A stretch of DNA of 6,728 bases from NCBI GenBank assembly GCA_018658605.1, contig JABHUV010000109.1, forward strand, positions 1 through 6,728. Reading direction: 5' to 3'. The stretch's first letter is position 1. The number at the start of each line of letters is the position of its first letter. The position numbers were made by a program, and so were the translations under genes. The DNA comes from Planctomycetaceae bacterium (GTDB taxonomy: Bacteria; Planctomycetota; Planctomycetia; Pirellulales; Pirellulaceae). A model generated the notes under the pieces. The model saw only the letters and a program-made list of their open reading frames with translations. It did no database searches and was not told the DNA's origin. Positions 1 through 6,572 of this stretch are shown here, piece after piece.

Positions 1-875
1 ACAAACCGCACGTCCTGCTCAATCAATCGACTTCCCAATAGATAACATTGTCCTCGATGACCCCGTCCGTAAGCGTCACGAAGCTGGTCAGACTCTTGTT
101 CCAGGTCAAAAGCAATCTTACTTTTCGGATTGAGTAGGCTCTCTTCGGCCTGTGCGATTGCCTGCTGCCAACCCTGCGCCTTCCTGCTGTGATTGTTAGG
201 TAGCCCGACGTCAAGATTTCCAAGTAATTTTAGACGATTACGCAAACGTGATTCGCCGATTGCCTCGTTCAATGCAAGGCCCGGCACTTTCCAACCAGGT
301 GCTGAGAGATCGCGACCACCGGTCTTGAACACCTGAGTATCGTAGGGCATAAATCCAAGTCGCGATTCCTTTGCCTGTTCCGAATTACCTGGTGCCATAA
401 TGTAGGGCGAAAGGTAACGACAGTTCGAACTTATTCGATGTGCAACGACTGAGCCAATATCCGGCATTTCAAGCGGGCCACCTGGAACGTGTCCGGAAAG
501 TGTGTATTGCGTCCCTTTCGGATGACCGTTGGCGATGCCAGTTGTGTGGTGCATTGAGCGAATGACGCTTAACTTATCAGCGACCTTCGATGTATGCGGC
601 AGCAATTCAGTAAATTGCATACCTGGAACATTCGTCGAAATTGGTTTGTAGGGGCTGAGTTGTCCCACAAGTGTGTCCGGCTTGGGATCCCACGTATCCG
701 TATGAGACATCCCCCCCTGCTCTAATATTACAAGCACATTCTTGGCACGTCCGGGCCGATCTCGGTGTTCCGCTTCTAGTGCAGTCAATGTCTCGGGATT
801 ATTAAGCAGCGATAGTCCACCAGCCATGCCGATGCCGATGAAATTACGGCGACCTAGACGATGTGAACGGGGCAT
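1..875 (-). CDS. DUF1501 domain-containing protein, Tat-exported, 3' end cut by window
   Basis: This is the N-terminal 291 residues of a DUF1501 protein; the frame runs open off the left edge, so the C-terminus is missing (family members are usually about 400-480 residues). An N-terminal twin-arginine stretch (RRNFIGIG, residues 9-16) followed by a short apolar segment suggests Tat export. Family landmarks follow in order: GGMSHTDTWDPKPD (54-67), a VPGMQFTELLPH stretch (83-94), IRSMHHTTG (105-113), GHPKGTQYTLSG (117-128) and the late block with RDAYGR (266-271) and a YLLGSRLIEQDVRF end (278-291). DUF1501 belongs to the alkaline-phosphatase/sulfatase-like fold, but its substrate is not established. 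In planctomycetes it is often encoded beside large DUF1549/DUF1553 cytochrome-type proteins, so such a gene may lie just left of the window (inference). The ATG at 875 has a GAGGA ribosome site 7 bases upstream. The gene follows the DUF6817-like gene by 98 bases on the same strand. Confidence 0.93.
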   Translation of the reverse strand, partial: MPRSHRLGRRNFIGIGMAGGLSLLNNPETLTALEAEHRDRPGRAKNVLVILEQGGMSHTDTWDPKPDTLVGQLSPYKPISTNVPGMQFTELLPHTSKVADKLSVIRSMHHTTGIANGHPKGTQYTLSGHVPGGPLEMPDIGSVVAHRISSNCRYLSPYIMAPGNSEQAKESRLGFMPYDTQVFKTGGRDLSAPGWKVPGLALNEAIGESRLRNRLKLLGNLDVGLPNNHSRKAQGWQQAIAQAEESLLNPKSKIAFDLEQESDQLRDAYGRGHRGQCYLLGSRLIEQDVRF

Positions 876-882
876 GAAAGAA

Positions 883-887
883 TCCTC
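883..887 (-). promoter_or_regulatory. Ribosome binding site of the DUF1501 gene
   Basis: GAGGA on the minus strand, 7 bases before the ATG at 875. It supports that start, which also places the twin-arginine motif at residues 9-10, where a Tat signal is expected. Confidence 0.7.
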
Positions 888-923
888 GAATCTCAGCTTA
901 ATTAAAACACATTAGACGTAATT

Positions 924-952
924 ATTATCGGCCCTTGTGGCAACGACAGCAA
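924..952 (-). promoter_or_regulatory. Possible sigma70-like promoter for the DUF1501 gene
   Basis: On the minus strand TTGCTG (952-947) and GATAAT (929-924) are separated by exactly 17 bases. The -10 matches the consensus at five of six positions and the -35 at three of six. A transcript starting near 917 would have a leader of about 40 bases. The match could be chance in an AT-rich gap, and planctomycete promoter rules are poorly known. If real, the DUF1501 gene could be transcribed separately from the gene upstream. Confidence 0.25.
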
Positions 953-973
953 GGGGAATTGTGGTTTACTGAT

Positions 974-1573
974 CTACGTCGTTTGCCATGCTTCGCTGTC
1001 GACATGCAATCCTGCATTGCGATCCGGTTCCTTGGCAAGTACGCGGTCGTAGTTTTCTTGCGCCACACCACCGAGGTAACGTGCCATCGCAGCCCACGCC
1101 TCACGTCGATAGTCCCACCAGTTCATTCGTTCAAGTTGTTCCATCCAGTCACACAAATGGAGCCGGATCAACGCATCCCAATCCGCCTTCGCCAATTCAT
1201 ACGTCTCGCCAGTCTCACGGTTCACTATTTGATAAACAGTGGTTCGATTGATAACTTGCTGATCCATTAGATTGCGATCTACGTAGCAATTCAGAAATGC
1301 GATCTTTTCGGCGCGGGCGCCAATCAGGTTTTGCAGTTCACTTCGCTGAGAAACCGGCAGTTTAAATTCCTGGAAGATTTCTGTTCCATAAATGGAATGG
1401 AAGAGTCCGGCGCGGGCAATATCCAACTCACTTCCCCATCTAAGTAAATCGCGGTGCACGGCGACGAGATGCGCCAAGTAGCTCTTATTACCAGAGTGAT
1501 TGATGGTCTCTGTCCCGAGTTGGGTTAGAAACGAAACCAATTCTTGCAGCTGCGGATCTTCAACGGTTTCCAT
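974..1573 (-). CDS. DUF6817-like (HD-superfamily-like) protein of unknown function
   Basis: A complete 199-residue protein with no signal peptide or membrane segment, so probably cytoplasmic. The N-terminal half carries what I recognise as the DUF6817 pattern: NHSG (25-28), YLAHLVAVHRDLLRWG (32-47) and RAGLFHSIYGTEIF (54-67), then GARAEKIAFLNCYVDR (85-100). The spaced histidines H26, H35, H40 and H59 resemble an HD-type metal-dependent hydrolase, except that the classical His-Asp pair appears as HS (59-60). The C-terminal half is rich in tryptophan and charged residues and probably helical (an ALIRLHLCDWMEQLERMNWW segment at 134-153). The function of this family is unknown to me; hydrolase activity would be inference from the fold. 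The ATG at 1573 follows a purine-rich GAGAGAGAG stretch (1587-1579), a reasonable ribosome site. It lies 180 bases after the phosphatase gene and 98 before the DUF1501 gene, all on one strand. The gene itself is secure; the family name is from memory of the motif. Confidence 0.82.
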   Translation of the reverse strand: METVEDPQLQELVSFLTQLGTETINHSGNKSYLAHLVAVHRDLLRWGSELDIARAGLFHSIYGTEIFQEFKLPVSQRSELQNLIGARAEKIAFLNCYVDRNLMDQQVINRTTVYQIVNRETGETYELAKADWDALIRLHLCDWMEQLERMNWWDYRREAWAAMARYLGGVAQENYDRVLAKEPDRNAGLHVDSEAWQTT

Positions 1574-1753
1574 GATAACTCTCTCTCAGCTTGTTCGATA
1601 ACGATGTTTGCCGTCCTTAGTGTACAGGACTTGAAGCAGTTTCTGGATGTAAAAAATAAGTCCCGTGGGAAATGGAAATCAGAAAACGCACCCACGAACA
1701 ACTCACCGGTTGCAGTCCTAATAAGTTTGATACACGCCGTTGGAAACAGACCG

Positions 1754-3607
1754 CTATTTGGCATTGGCTCTAACACTGTGAGCGTATCGTAATTTGCCTG
1801 TGTAGCCATCGAAGTACTGAAAGATTACCTGAGGTCTAGGGAAGGCAACCCAACGATGTTGCCCAAACTCAAGCGGATTGTCCAGCACATTGTTCACTTG
1901 TACGACGCAATACGTTGGGCCTCTGAGTTGATCTCGCGCCACGTCATTTTGCCAGTGCGTTGACCAGTGTATATCGACTTCTCGCGGGCCGTATTTGAAG
2001 AGACCATTGGCGGGACGATCCCCTTCATCGGTGAAGTAATGATTGTTGGAGTTATGTGGGCCGGAGGCAAATTCCCAAACATTGTCGGTAATACTGCAAA
2101 CAAAACTGTTGTGCAGGTCACCGGTCAACAGAAACACGGGTTGTTTTAATTCGTCCCATGCATCGATTAATAGTTCGCGTTCATGATAGAAAACCGTCCA
2201 AGCATCGTCCTTGTTATCTGCGCGAACTTTACCACCCCCGACGTGAGGCACCATGAAGTTGACCGATGAAATGACGAATAGAAAGTCGGCTTTACTTTTG
2301 GTCATCCCGTCCAGAAGCCATTGTCGTTGTTTTAGACCAAGCATGGAAATGTCTTTTTTATAGGGATCGGACTTGTCGTGCATCTGTCGTTGTCCGCGAG
2401 TGTCACAAACAAAAAAATCACAATTTCCGACTGTCATCTTAAAATAAGATCGTCGTCCGAGTGAATACGACACGGTATCGTCCTCATCGAATGCTGGTTC
2501 CACGCGGATTCGATGTTTATCCAACACTTCGACGATTTCATAAACACCGGCATTGGCAATTCCTCCAACGTCATCCAGTTCATTTTCATTAACGCCGTCG
2601 GTCCGAGTGCCCCAATGCACATGCAGATTGCTGACCTGCGCCATGTCGATCGACTTAAAATCCGCAGTTGGGTCTGTCAGGATTGTCCCTTTTTCTCCGA
2701 CTGTTCCCCGACTGATGTGCACACGTTGTGGGAAGTTAGTGGGATTTGACCAGCCCAAATAGTCGTACCAAGCACGCACGCCAATATCACGAAAAACGGC
2801 TCGTCGATCACGTAATCCAGGGGAGCCAGCGCCCCAAACATCATTGAGGATTTCATGATCGTCATACATGAAGAAGCTAGGGACTTGGCGATGCCATTCA
2901 GTCAGTACGGGTGCTTGATTAAGGAAATGCTTGTAATTCTGCCACACGCCAACGATCGAAGGAGCAGTTTTAACCAAAGCAGGCGTTGCACCAGAAGGCT
3001 GCCCGCCTTGCTGTAGCCATTGCGTCGGAGTGTATTCTCGCTGAGTCTCATAAAGCCAATCACCGTTGAGGATGGCAAAATCGATGTCATCCTTGATTTC
3101 GCGAAGCATTGTGTGAAAGGCGGGTAACTGAGGCCCGTTACTGTGCACAGGATTTTGGTTATTTCCGCAAGCATACTCAAATTTAAAATTAAATAGTCCT
3201 GCTGGGTTGAGTTGCTTGTGGTGATATTGCTTGGCTACCGGTAACGTGCGAAAAGACCCACCTCGACCCGTCAATTTAGCGACGTCTGGCATCTCAACGC
3301 GATAATAATACTGAGTGCCGCTGTCCAATTTTTGTAATAAGACCCAACCCGTACAATCGCTGTCCAACTTCGTTTCTACGACGCCGCTGAGTTGATCTAG
3401 ATTCGCTGAGTCCGTGCCATAATGCACTTGAAATTGTCCTGGTTCTGCCGTCCGCACCCAAACGCCAACCGTTGATGACGACAAGCGGCCTAGAATGGGG
3501 CCGTGCGTAATATGGTTTTCGATTTCCGCAGCACCTGTCGAAGCGGCTAGTACAGCGATTAATATTGCCGTACTTAATAGAAGAGATTTGGTTTTGTTTT
3601 CAAACAT
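1754..3607 (-). CDS. PhoD-family alkaline phosphatase/phosphodiesterase, secreted
   Basis: A complete 617-residue protein. Residues 1-27 form a signal peptide (basic start NKTK, apolar core, AASTGAA cleavage region). Residues about 31-122 match the beta-sandwich N-terminal domain of PhoD enzymes (THGPILGRL, VGVWVRTAEPGQFQVHYG, YYYRVEMP). The catalytic metallophosphatase domain then shows YACGNN (145-150), NGDWLYE (181-187), YDDHEILNDVWG (248-259), FFVCDTRGQRQ (398-408), QRQWLLDGM (427-435), FLLTGDLHNS (492-501) and FASGPHNSNN (513-522). C147, D183, D250 and H499 sit where PhoD enzymes place metal ligands and catalytic residues. The family hydrolyses phosphate mono- and diesters outside the cytoplasm; the substrate here cannot be told. 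An extra beta-rich segment at about 297-383 lies between the DDHE motif and the next core strand. I chose the ATG at 3607 because it has an AGGAG site 10 bases upstream and begins the signal peptide; an in-frame ATG at 3712 would add 35 residues without such support. It follows the M81 gene by 135 bases. Confidence 0.93.
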   Translation of the reverse strand: MFENKTKSLLLSTAILIAVLAASTGAAEIENHITHGPILGRLSSSTVGVWVRTAEPGQFQVHYGTDSANLDQLSGVVETKLDSDCTGWVLLQKLDSGTQYYYRVEMPDVAKLTGRGGSFRTLPVAKQYHHKQLNPAGLFNFKFEYACGNNQNPVHSNGPQLPAFHTMLREIKDDIDFAILNGDWLYETQREYTPTQWLQQGGQPSGATPALVKTAPSIVGVWQNYKHFLNQAPVLTEWHRQVPSFFMYDDHEILNDVWGAGSPGLRDRRAVFRDIGVRAWYDYLGWSNPTNFPQRVHISRGTVGEKGTILTDPTADFKSIDMAQVSNLHVHWGTRTDGVNENELDDVGGIANAGVYEIVEVLDKHRIRVEPAFDEDDTVSYSLGRRSYFKMTVGNCDFFVCDTRGQRQMHDKSDPYKKDISMLGLKQRQWLLDGMTKSKADFLFVISSVNFMVPHVGGGKVRADNKDDAWTVFYHERELLIDAWDELKQPVFLLTGDLHNSFVCSITDNVWEFASGPHNSNNHYFTDEGDRPANGLFKYGPREVDIHWSTHWQNDVARDQLRGPTYCVVQVNNVLDNPLEFGQHRWVAFPRPQVIFQYFDGYTGKLRYAHSVRANAK

Positions 3608-3617
3608 CAGTGATAAA

Positions 3618-3622
3618 CTCCT
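3618..3622 (-). promoter_or_regulatory. Ribosome binding site of the PhoD-family gene
   Basis: AGGAG on the minus strand, 10 bases before the ATG at 3607. It decides the start: initiating here puts the signal peptide at the extreme N-terminus, whereas the longer reading frame from 3712 would bury it behind 35 residues. Confidence 0.65.
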
Positions 3623-3635
3623 AGGTGGGTGAACC

Positions 3636-3652
3636 CCGCATTCACAATGCGG
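3636..3652. promoter_or_regulatory. Perfect 17-base dyad in the phosphatase leader
   Basis: CCGCATT and AATGCGG flank a three-base centre (CAC on the plus strand), giving a perfect 7-base inverted repeat. It ends 13 bases before the ribosome site and 28 before the start codon of the PhoD-family gene. It could be a repressor operator or a small RNA hairpin affecting translation. No U-run follows on the minus strand, so it does not look like an intrinsic terminator for the M81 gene. The symmetry is plain in the sequence; the function is inference. Confidence 0.45.
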
Positions 3653-3667
3653 TGCGTTGGATAGTGT

Positions 3668-3676
3668 ATTGTAACG
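3668..3676 (-). promoter_or_regulatory. Possible -10 element upstream of the PhoD-family gene
   Basis: CGTTACAAT on the minus strand contains TACAAT, five of six matches to a -10 hexamer, 60 bases before the start codon and just upstream of the 17-base dyad. No good -35 hexamer is visible at the usual spacing. The same nine bases occur on the plus strand before the DUF3472 gene (5319-5327). Weak evidence. Confidence 0.2.
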
Positions 3677-3742
3677 TTTATTCACAGGGAGTTTGAGCAT
3701 ACCCCTTGGCAAACGGCGAGTAATCCCCTCACGTTTTAATCC

Positions 3743-5269
3743 CTACTTGTTTAACGGTCGTTTTTGCCCCAAAACCCGAATTGGTTCAATGATCTTGGAA
3801 TCCCAGGGAAACGCAGGTCGCAGTGAATGGGAATATGGCAAGTGCTTGCAAGTGGCTGGTGTGGGTCCCTTTGTATCTAGCACTAAAAAATGCTCACAGC
3901 AGTGCCCAAAAGCCATACGGTAATTCATGGGGTTTTTAGCGACGATATATTTCATGCGGGTCACGTCTAACGCGAAAGCCGAATACTGTTCACCGCACCA
4001 TTCATAGGTAGGAAAAGAAGCAATGCAAACATGTACGCCTGAAATTTTCAAAACCGCTGCGGGACCCATGTTACCTTCACATCCATCCCAAATCCCTCCG
4101 GCGTAGATGAATTTCCCATCGGATAAAGATAGCACCTCGCCTGACACATGCAGGGGAACTCCCCACTTCCGATCATGCTGGTGACCGAGTTGAAGCTCAA
4201 TCACCGCTCCGATTCCGGCTTCATGGCATTTGTCAGCAGCCGCGCTGTCTACCAGCGGCATTACGGACGAAATATTCTCTCCTAATGCAATCAAATGGGG
4301 AAGCACTTCAATGCTATCGCCGGCCGCTCCACCGCCGCAGCAATCTGCAGTATCCACAAGGACGACTGTACCGTCCTTCGACTGACCGGTATTAATGGCA
4401 GCTGGGACCGATATTAGGGTGGGTTCCAGGGAAAACCGTTGTTCCCAATAATATTCAGCAATATCTTGTGCCAACTGCCTCGCTAGATCCGATGCATTGT
4501 TGGTAATTACCAAACCACCCCCTCCCATTTCTGGCGCATCAAGATAGGGATGTACAAGAAAGGCACTAGTACTATAAACCTCGGGCCGCGCTTCTATTGA
4601 TTTGGCATATTTCATGGTCTGTGCAAATGGTCCGTCGCCTGAGGTACCACCGTTGATAGCACCAACCAGCACCGGCGCCATTCCCATAGCCATCGTTGGC
4701 TGCAAAGTGCCCTGTAAAATATCCATGAGTGCTTGAGCGGCACGGCTGCCCGTTTCCGCTGCGTCACAGTGTGGGTATGTTTCCCATGCGATCAGGACGT
4801 CTGCGAAATCTAACATTCGCTGCGTAACGTGGGCATGTAAGTCCAGTGTCGCCACGATAGGAATATCAGGACCGACGGTTGTCCGCACTGCTTGAAGCAG
4901 GTTTCCTTCGAGGTCACATTCACTTTCCGCCGCGGCCGATCCATGTAAGGCTAGCAGGATGCCATCTAAGCCTTCGTCTTGCTGCGCCGTGGAAAGAATC
5001 GCAAGTAAATCGGTTTTGATGGACTGATAGGTTGAGTCAAGCACGAGACCGCCGGGACATGCAGTAGCTGCTATGGTTGGAACGAATGTGCATTGACGTT
5101 CTGGATGACCTAAAGTGTGCAGGAACCCGCCAATGGTCCCGTCGGTGAGCGTCAATAACTCATTGCCATGGAGATACTGAGTTCGCTGGAAGGATGCGAT
5201 GTCGGTGGGAATTCCGCCAAAATGATTGCACTCGACTAACAACGCACCTATCGCGATTCGGTAATTCAT
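3743..5269 (-). CDS. M81-family (MlrC-like, DUF1485) metallopeptidase
   Basis: A complete 508-residue protein with no signal peptide, matching the usual M81/MlrC length and order. The N-terminal domain shows the strand with E13 and N15, LLALHGSAAAESECDLEG (105-122), VATLDLHAHVT (139-149) with the D143-x-H145 pair, and TYPHCDAAETG (164-174) with H167; these Asp and His residues are the likely zinc ligands of the family. The C-terminal MlrC domain follows, with GGGAAGDS (312-319), YSAFALDVTRMKYIVAKNP (429-447) and the terminal GPTPATCKHLPYSH region (468-481). MlrC was described as the last peptidase of microcystin breakdown in sphingomonads, but most members are in organisms with no known microcystin use and their substrates are unknown, so I give no gene symbol. 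The protein has 14 cysteines, two of them replacing the usual Asn-Pro before the GGG motif. The ATG at 5269 has only a weak upstream purine tract. It is divergent from the DUF3472 gene by 99 bases and first in the minus-strand series. Confidence 0.92.
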   Translation of the reverse strand: MNYRIAIGALLVECNHFGGIPTDIASFQRTQYLHGNELLTLTDGTIGGFLHTLGHPERQCTFVPTIAATACPGGLVLDSTYQSIKTDLLAILSTAQQDEGLDGILLALHGSAAAESECDLEGNLLQAVRTTVGPDIPIVATLDLHAHVTQRMLDFADVLIAWETYPHCDAAETGSRAAQALMDILQGTLQPTMAMGMAPVLVGAINGGTSGDGPFAQTMKYAKSIEARPEVYSTSAFLVHPYLDAPEMGGGGLVITNNASDLARQLAQDIAEYYWEQRFSLEPTLISVPAAINTGQSKDGTVVLVDTADCCGGGAAGDSIEVLPHLIALGENISSVMPLVDSAAADKCHEAGIGAVIELQLGHQHDRKWGVPLHVSGEVLSLSDGKFIYAGGIWDGCEGNMGPAAVLKISGVHVCIASFPTYEWCGEQYSAFALDVTRMKYIVAKNPMNYRMAFGHCCEHFLVLDTKGPTPATCKHLPYSHSLRPAFPWDSKIIEPIRVLGQKRPLNK

Positions 5270-5368
5270 TTATCGTCTTTCGTAAAACATGCCGCAGGTG
5301 TGGGGTACCATCATTTTGCGTTACAATGAGTTCAAATACAAGTTTTAGTTCCACCACGAGTTTAAAGC
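5270..5368. promoter_or_regulatory. Divergent intergenic region between the M81 and DUF3472 genes
   Basis: These 99 bases separate two start codons facing away from each other, so promoters in both directions must lie here or within the opposite gene. The only promoter-like word on the plus strand is TACAAT at 5322-5327, with no good -35 at 16-18 bases before it. No clear minus-strand promoter was seen. A seven-codon frame on the minus strand (5290-5270) ends directly before the M81 ATG. Confidence 0.45.
5319..5327 (+). promoter_or_regulatory. Possible -10 element upstream of the DUF3472 gene
   Basis: CGTTACAAT with the TACAAT hexamer (5322-5327) 41 bases before the ATG at 5369. It repeats exactly the nine bases found upstream of the PhoD-family gene. 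The missing -35 makes this tentative. Confidence 0.2.
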
Positions 5369-6505
5369 ATGAAAATTCCGTTCACATCTGGCTTGCTGGG
5401 TATTAGTTTATTAATCGCGGGTACATTGTCCGCACAAAACTCTGCACCGTCGTCACATATGGTCTTCGATGATCGCTTCGATGGCGATATACTCATTCAG
5501 GAAGTGCGTGTGCCCAAATCTGGTGAAGCGATGTATACCTATTACGAAACGTTGGGCTGGCGTGGTTTGGGTGCAGGGTATGCAGGGATTCAGGCGCATC
5601 CCAAGGCCCATAATTACATATTTTCCATTTGGGATCATAAAGATCATACTGCCCCGATCCGAGCGGTTTATCATGGTGCCGGGACCAAAACAGAAGGTTT
5701 TGGGGGCGAAGGTACAGGTCTGAAGTCGTGGAATTTCGAATTGGGTTGGGATACCGACGTCTGGTACACACTCGTGTTGCGGAATTGGGATGTCAAAAAC
5801 CACACGCAATATGGGTTTTGGGTTCGATCAAGTAAAACTGGGATTTGGACGCATATGGTCACGATGGATGTCGCTTCCCCCAAAGCCTATTTCAAGGGCG
5901 GCACCGATGCCTTTATCGAAGACTGGTTGAATACAGGAAAACATTCCCGTACGACAAACTTGCGCAATGGGTGGAAACGCCGTCTCGATGGATCCTGGTA
6001 TGCTTTTGGACAGGGACGGTATTCAGTTAATTACTGGGATCTGGAAAAAGGAAAGCGGTCGTTTAACTATAAGACAAACTGGAACGGGGGAGTCACTCGT
6101 GATGCGACGGGACTCTATTATTTCATGACCGCCGGTGGTGAAAAGACACAGGCAACGGCACTAAATCCCTCGAACCATTCTATTAAGAGAACGCTCAAAA
6201 GTCCGAAGTATACTCCCTTGGCTTTAAGTAGCGTTACGGTGAAAGCCGCCCAAAATGGCACGGTGACCGTCAACTGGGTTGTCGACCCGAAAACGTTACC
6301 GCCGTTCTCTGTTGACGTCAAGGTTTACGACAATCAAGGGCGAATCGGTGAGCCGATTGGGCTTGCTACTTTGACCAAACCTCATGCGCGGTCGATCGAA
6401 GTCAAACTAACCGCGGGGCAGGCCGCTCGGAATCTGTATGTCCACTTTACCTGTGAGGATATTCTGGGGAACCGCGCTGTGAAGACCGTAATTAGCAAAC
6501 AGTAG
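5369..6505 (+). CDS. DUF3472 domain-containing secreted protein with C-terminal Ig-like domain
   Basis: A complete 378-residue protein. Residues 1-22 are a signal peptide (MKIPF start, apolar core, TLSAQ at 19-23). Residues about 33-255 carry the DUF3472 pattern: GWRGLGAGYAGIQ (63-75), YIFSIWD (83-89), GFGGEGTGLKSW (110-121), LGWDTDVWYTLVLRNW (125-140), an aromatic HTQYGFWVRSSKTGIWTHM core (145-163) and TNLRNGW (196-202). From about 285 to the end there is a beta-rich segment (VTVKAAQNGTVTVNW, VDVKVYDNQGR, RSIEVKLTAG, NLYVHFTCEDILGN) that looks like an Ig- or fibronectin-type sandwich. The family is found in secreted proteins of Bacteroidetes and planctomycetes; no activity is established, and a role in binding or handling external carbohydrate or glycoconjugate is only a guess. 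The ATG at 5369 has a poor ribosome site (GAG 8 bases upstream), but the signal peptide fixes it well. It is divergent from the M81 gene and convergent with the fragment at the right edge. Confidence 0.88.
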   Translation: MKIPFTSGLLGISLLIAGTLSAQNSAPSSHMVFDDRFDGDILIQEVRVPKSGEAMYTYYETLGWRGLGAGYAGIQAHPKAHNYIFSIWDHKDHTAPIRAVYHGAGTKTEGFGGEGTGLKSWNFELGWDTDVWYTLVLRNWDVKNHTQYGFWVRSSKTGIWTHMVTMDVASPKAYFKGGTDAFIEDWLNTGKHSRTTNLRNGWKRRLDGSWYAFGQGRYSVNYWDLEKGKRSFNYKTNWNGGVTRDATGLYYFMTAGGEKTQATALNPSNHSIKRTLKSPKYTPLALSSVTVKAAQNGTVTVNWVVDPKTLPPFSVDVKVYDNQGRIGEPIGLATLTKPHARSIEVKLTAGQAARNLYVHFTCEDILGNRAVKTVISKQ

Positions 6506-6572
6506 GACATTGGATGTTCAGCACTGATCTCCGTTGCAGTTGACACTAGACTGTTTTGACTTGAGAGGCGGT
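6506..6572. other. Convergent intergenic gap, no clear terminator
   Basis: Only 67 bases separate the stop codons of two converging genes. The best candidate is CAGT...ACTG followed by TTTT on the plus strand, with a stem of only four or five pairs and a nine-base loop, too weak to call an intrinsic terminator. Confidence 0.5.

Noticed and set aside
932..955. Hairpin CCCTTG...CAAGGG as a terminator of the DUF6817-like gene
   Set aside because: Only six pairs with a twelve-base loop and no U-run on the minus strand; it also overlaps the candidate promoter of the DUF1501 gene.
935..1270. A 111-residue plus-strand frame opposite the DUF6817-like gene
   Set aside because: Antisense to a well-supported gene, with no protein-like motifs; a shadow frame.
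1613..1630. Small inverted repeat GTCCT...AGGAC between the phosphatase and DUF6817-like genes
   Set aside because: Five pairs with an eight-base loop, no U-run; expected by chance in a 180-base gap.
1525..1809. A 94-residue minus-strand frame spanning the gap between the phosphatase and DUF6817-like genes
   Set aside because: It overlaps the ends of both well-supported genes in another frame and shows no recognisable domain or ribosome site.
3608..3712. A 35-residue N-terminal extension of the PhoD-family protein from an in-frame ATG at 3712
   Set aside because: It would bury the signal peptide, has no ribosome site as good as AGGAG at 3622-3618, and overlaps the candidate -10 word and the 17-base dyad.
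5270..5290. Seven-codon minus-strand frame (MFYERR, stop) ending directly before the M81 start codon
   Set aside because: Too short to separate from chance, and no ribosome site was seen; a leader-peptide role would need conservation.
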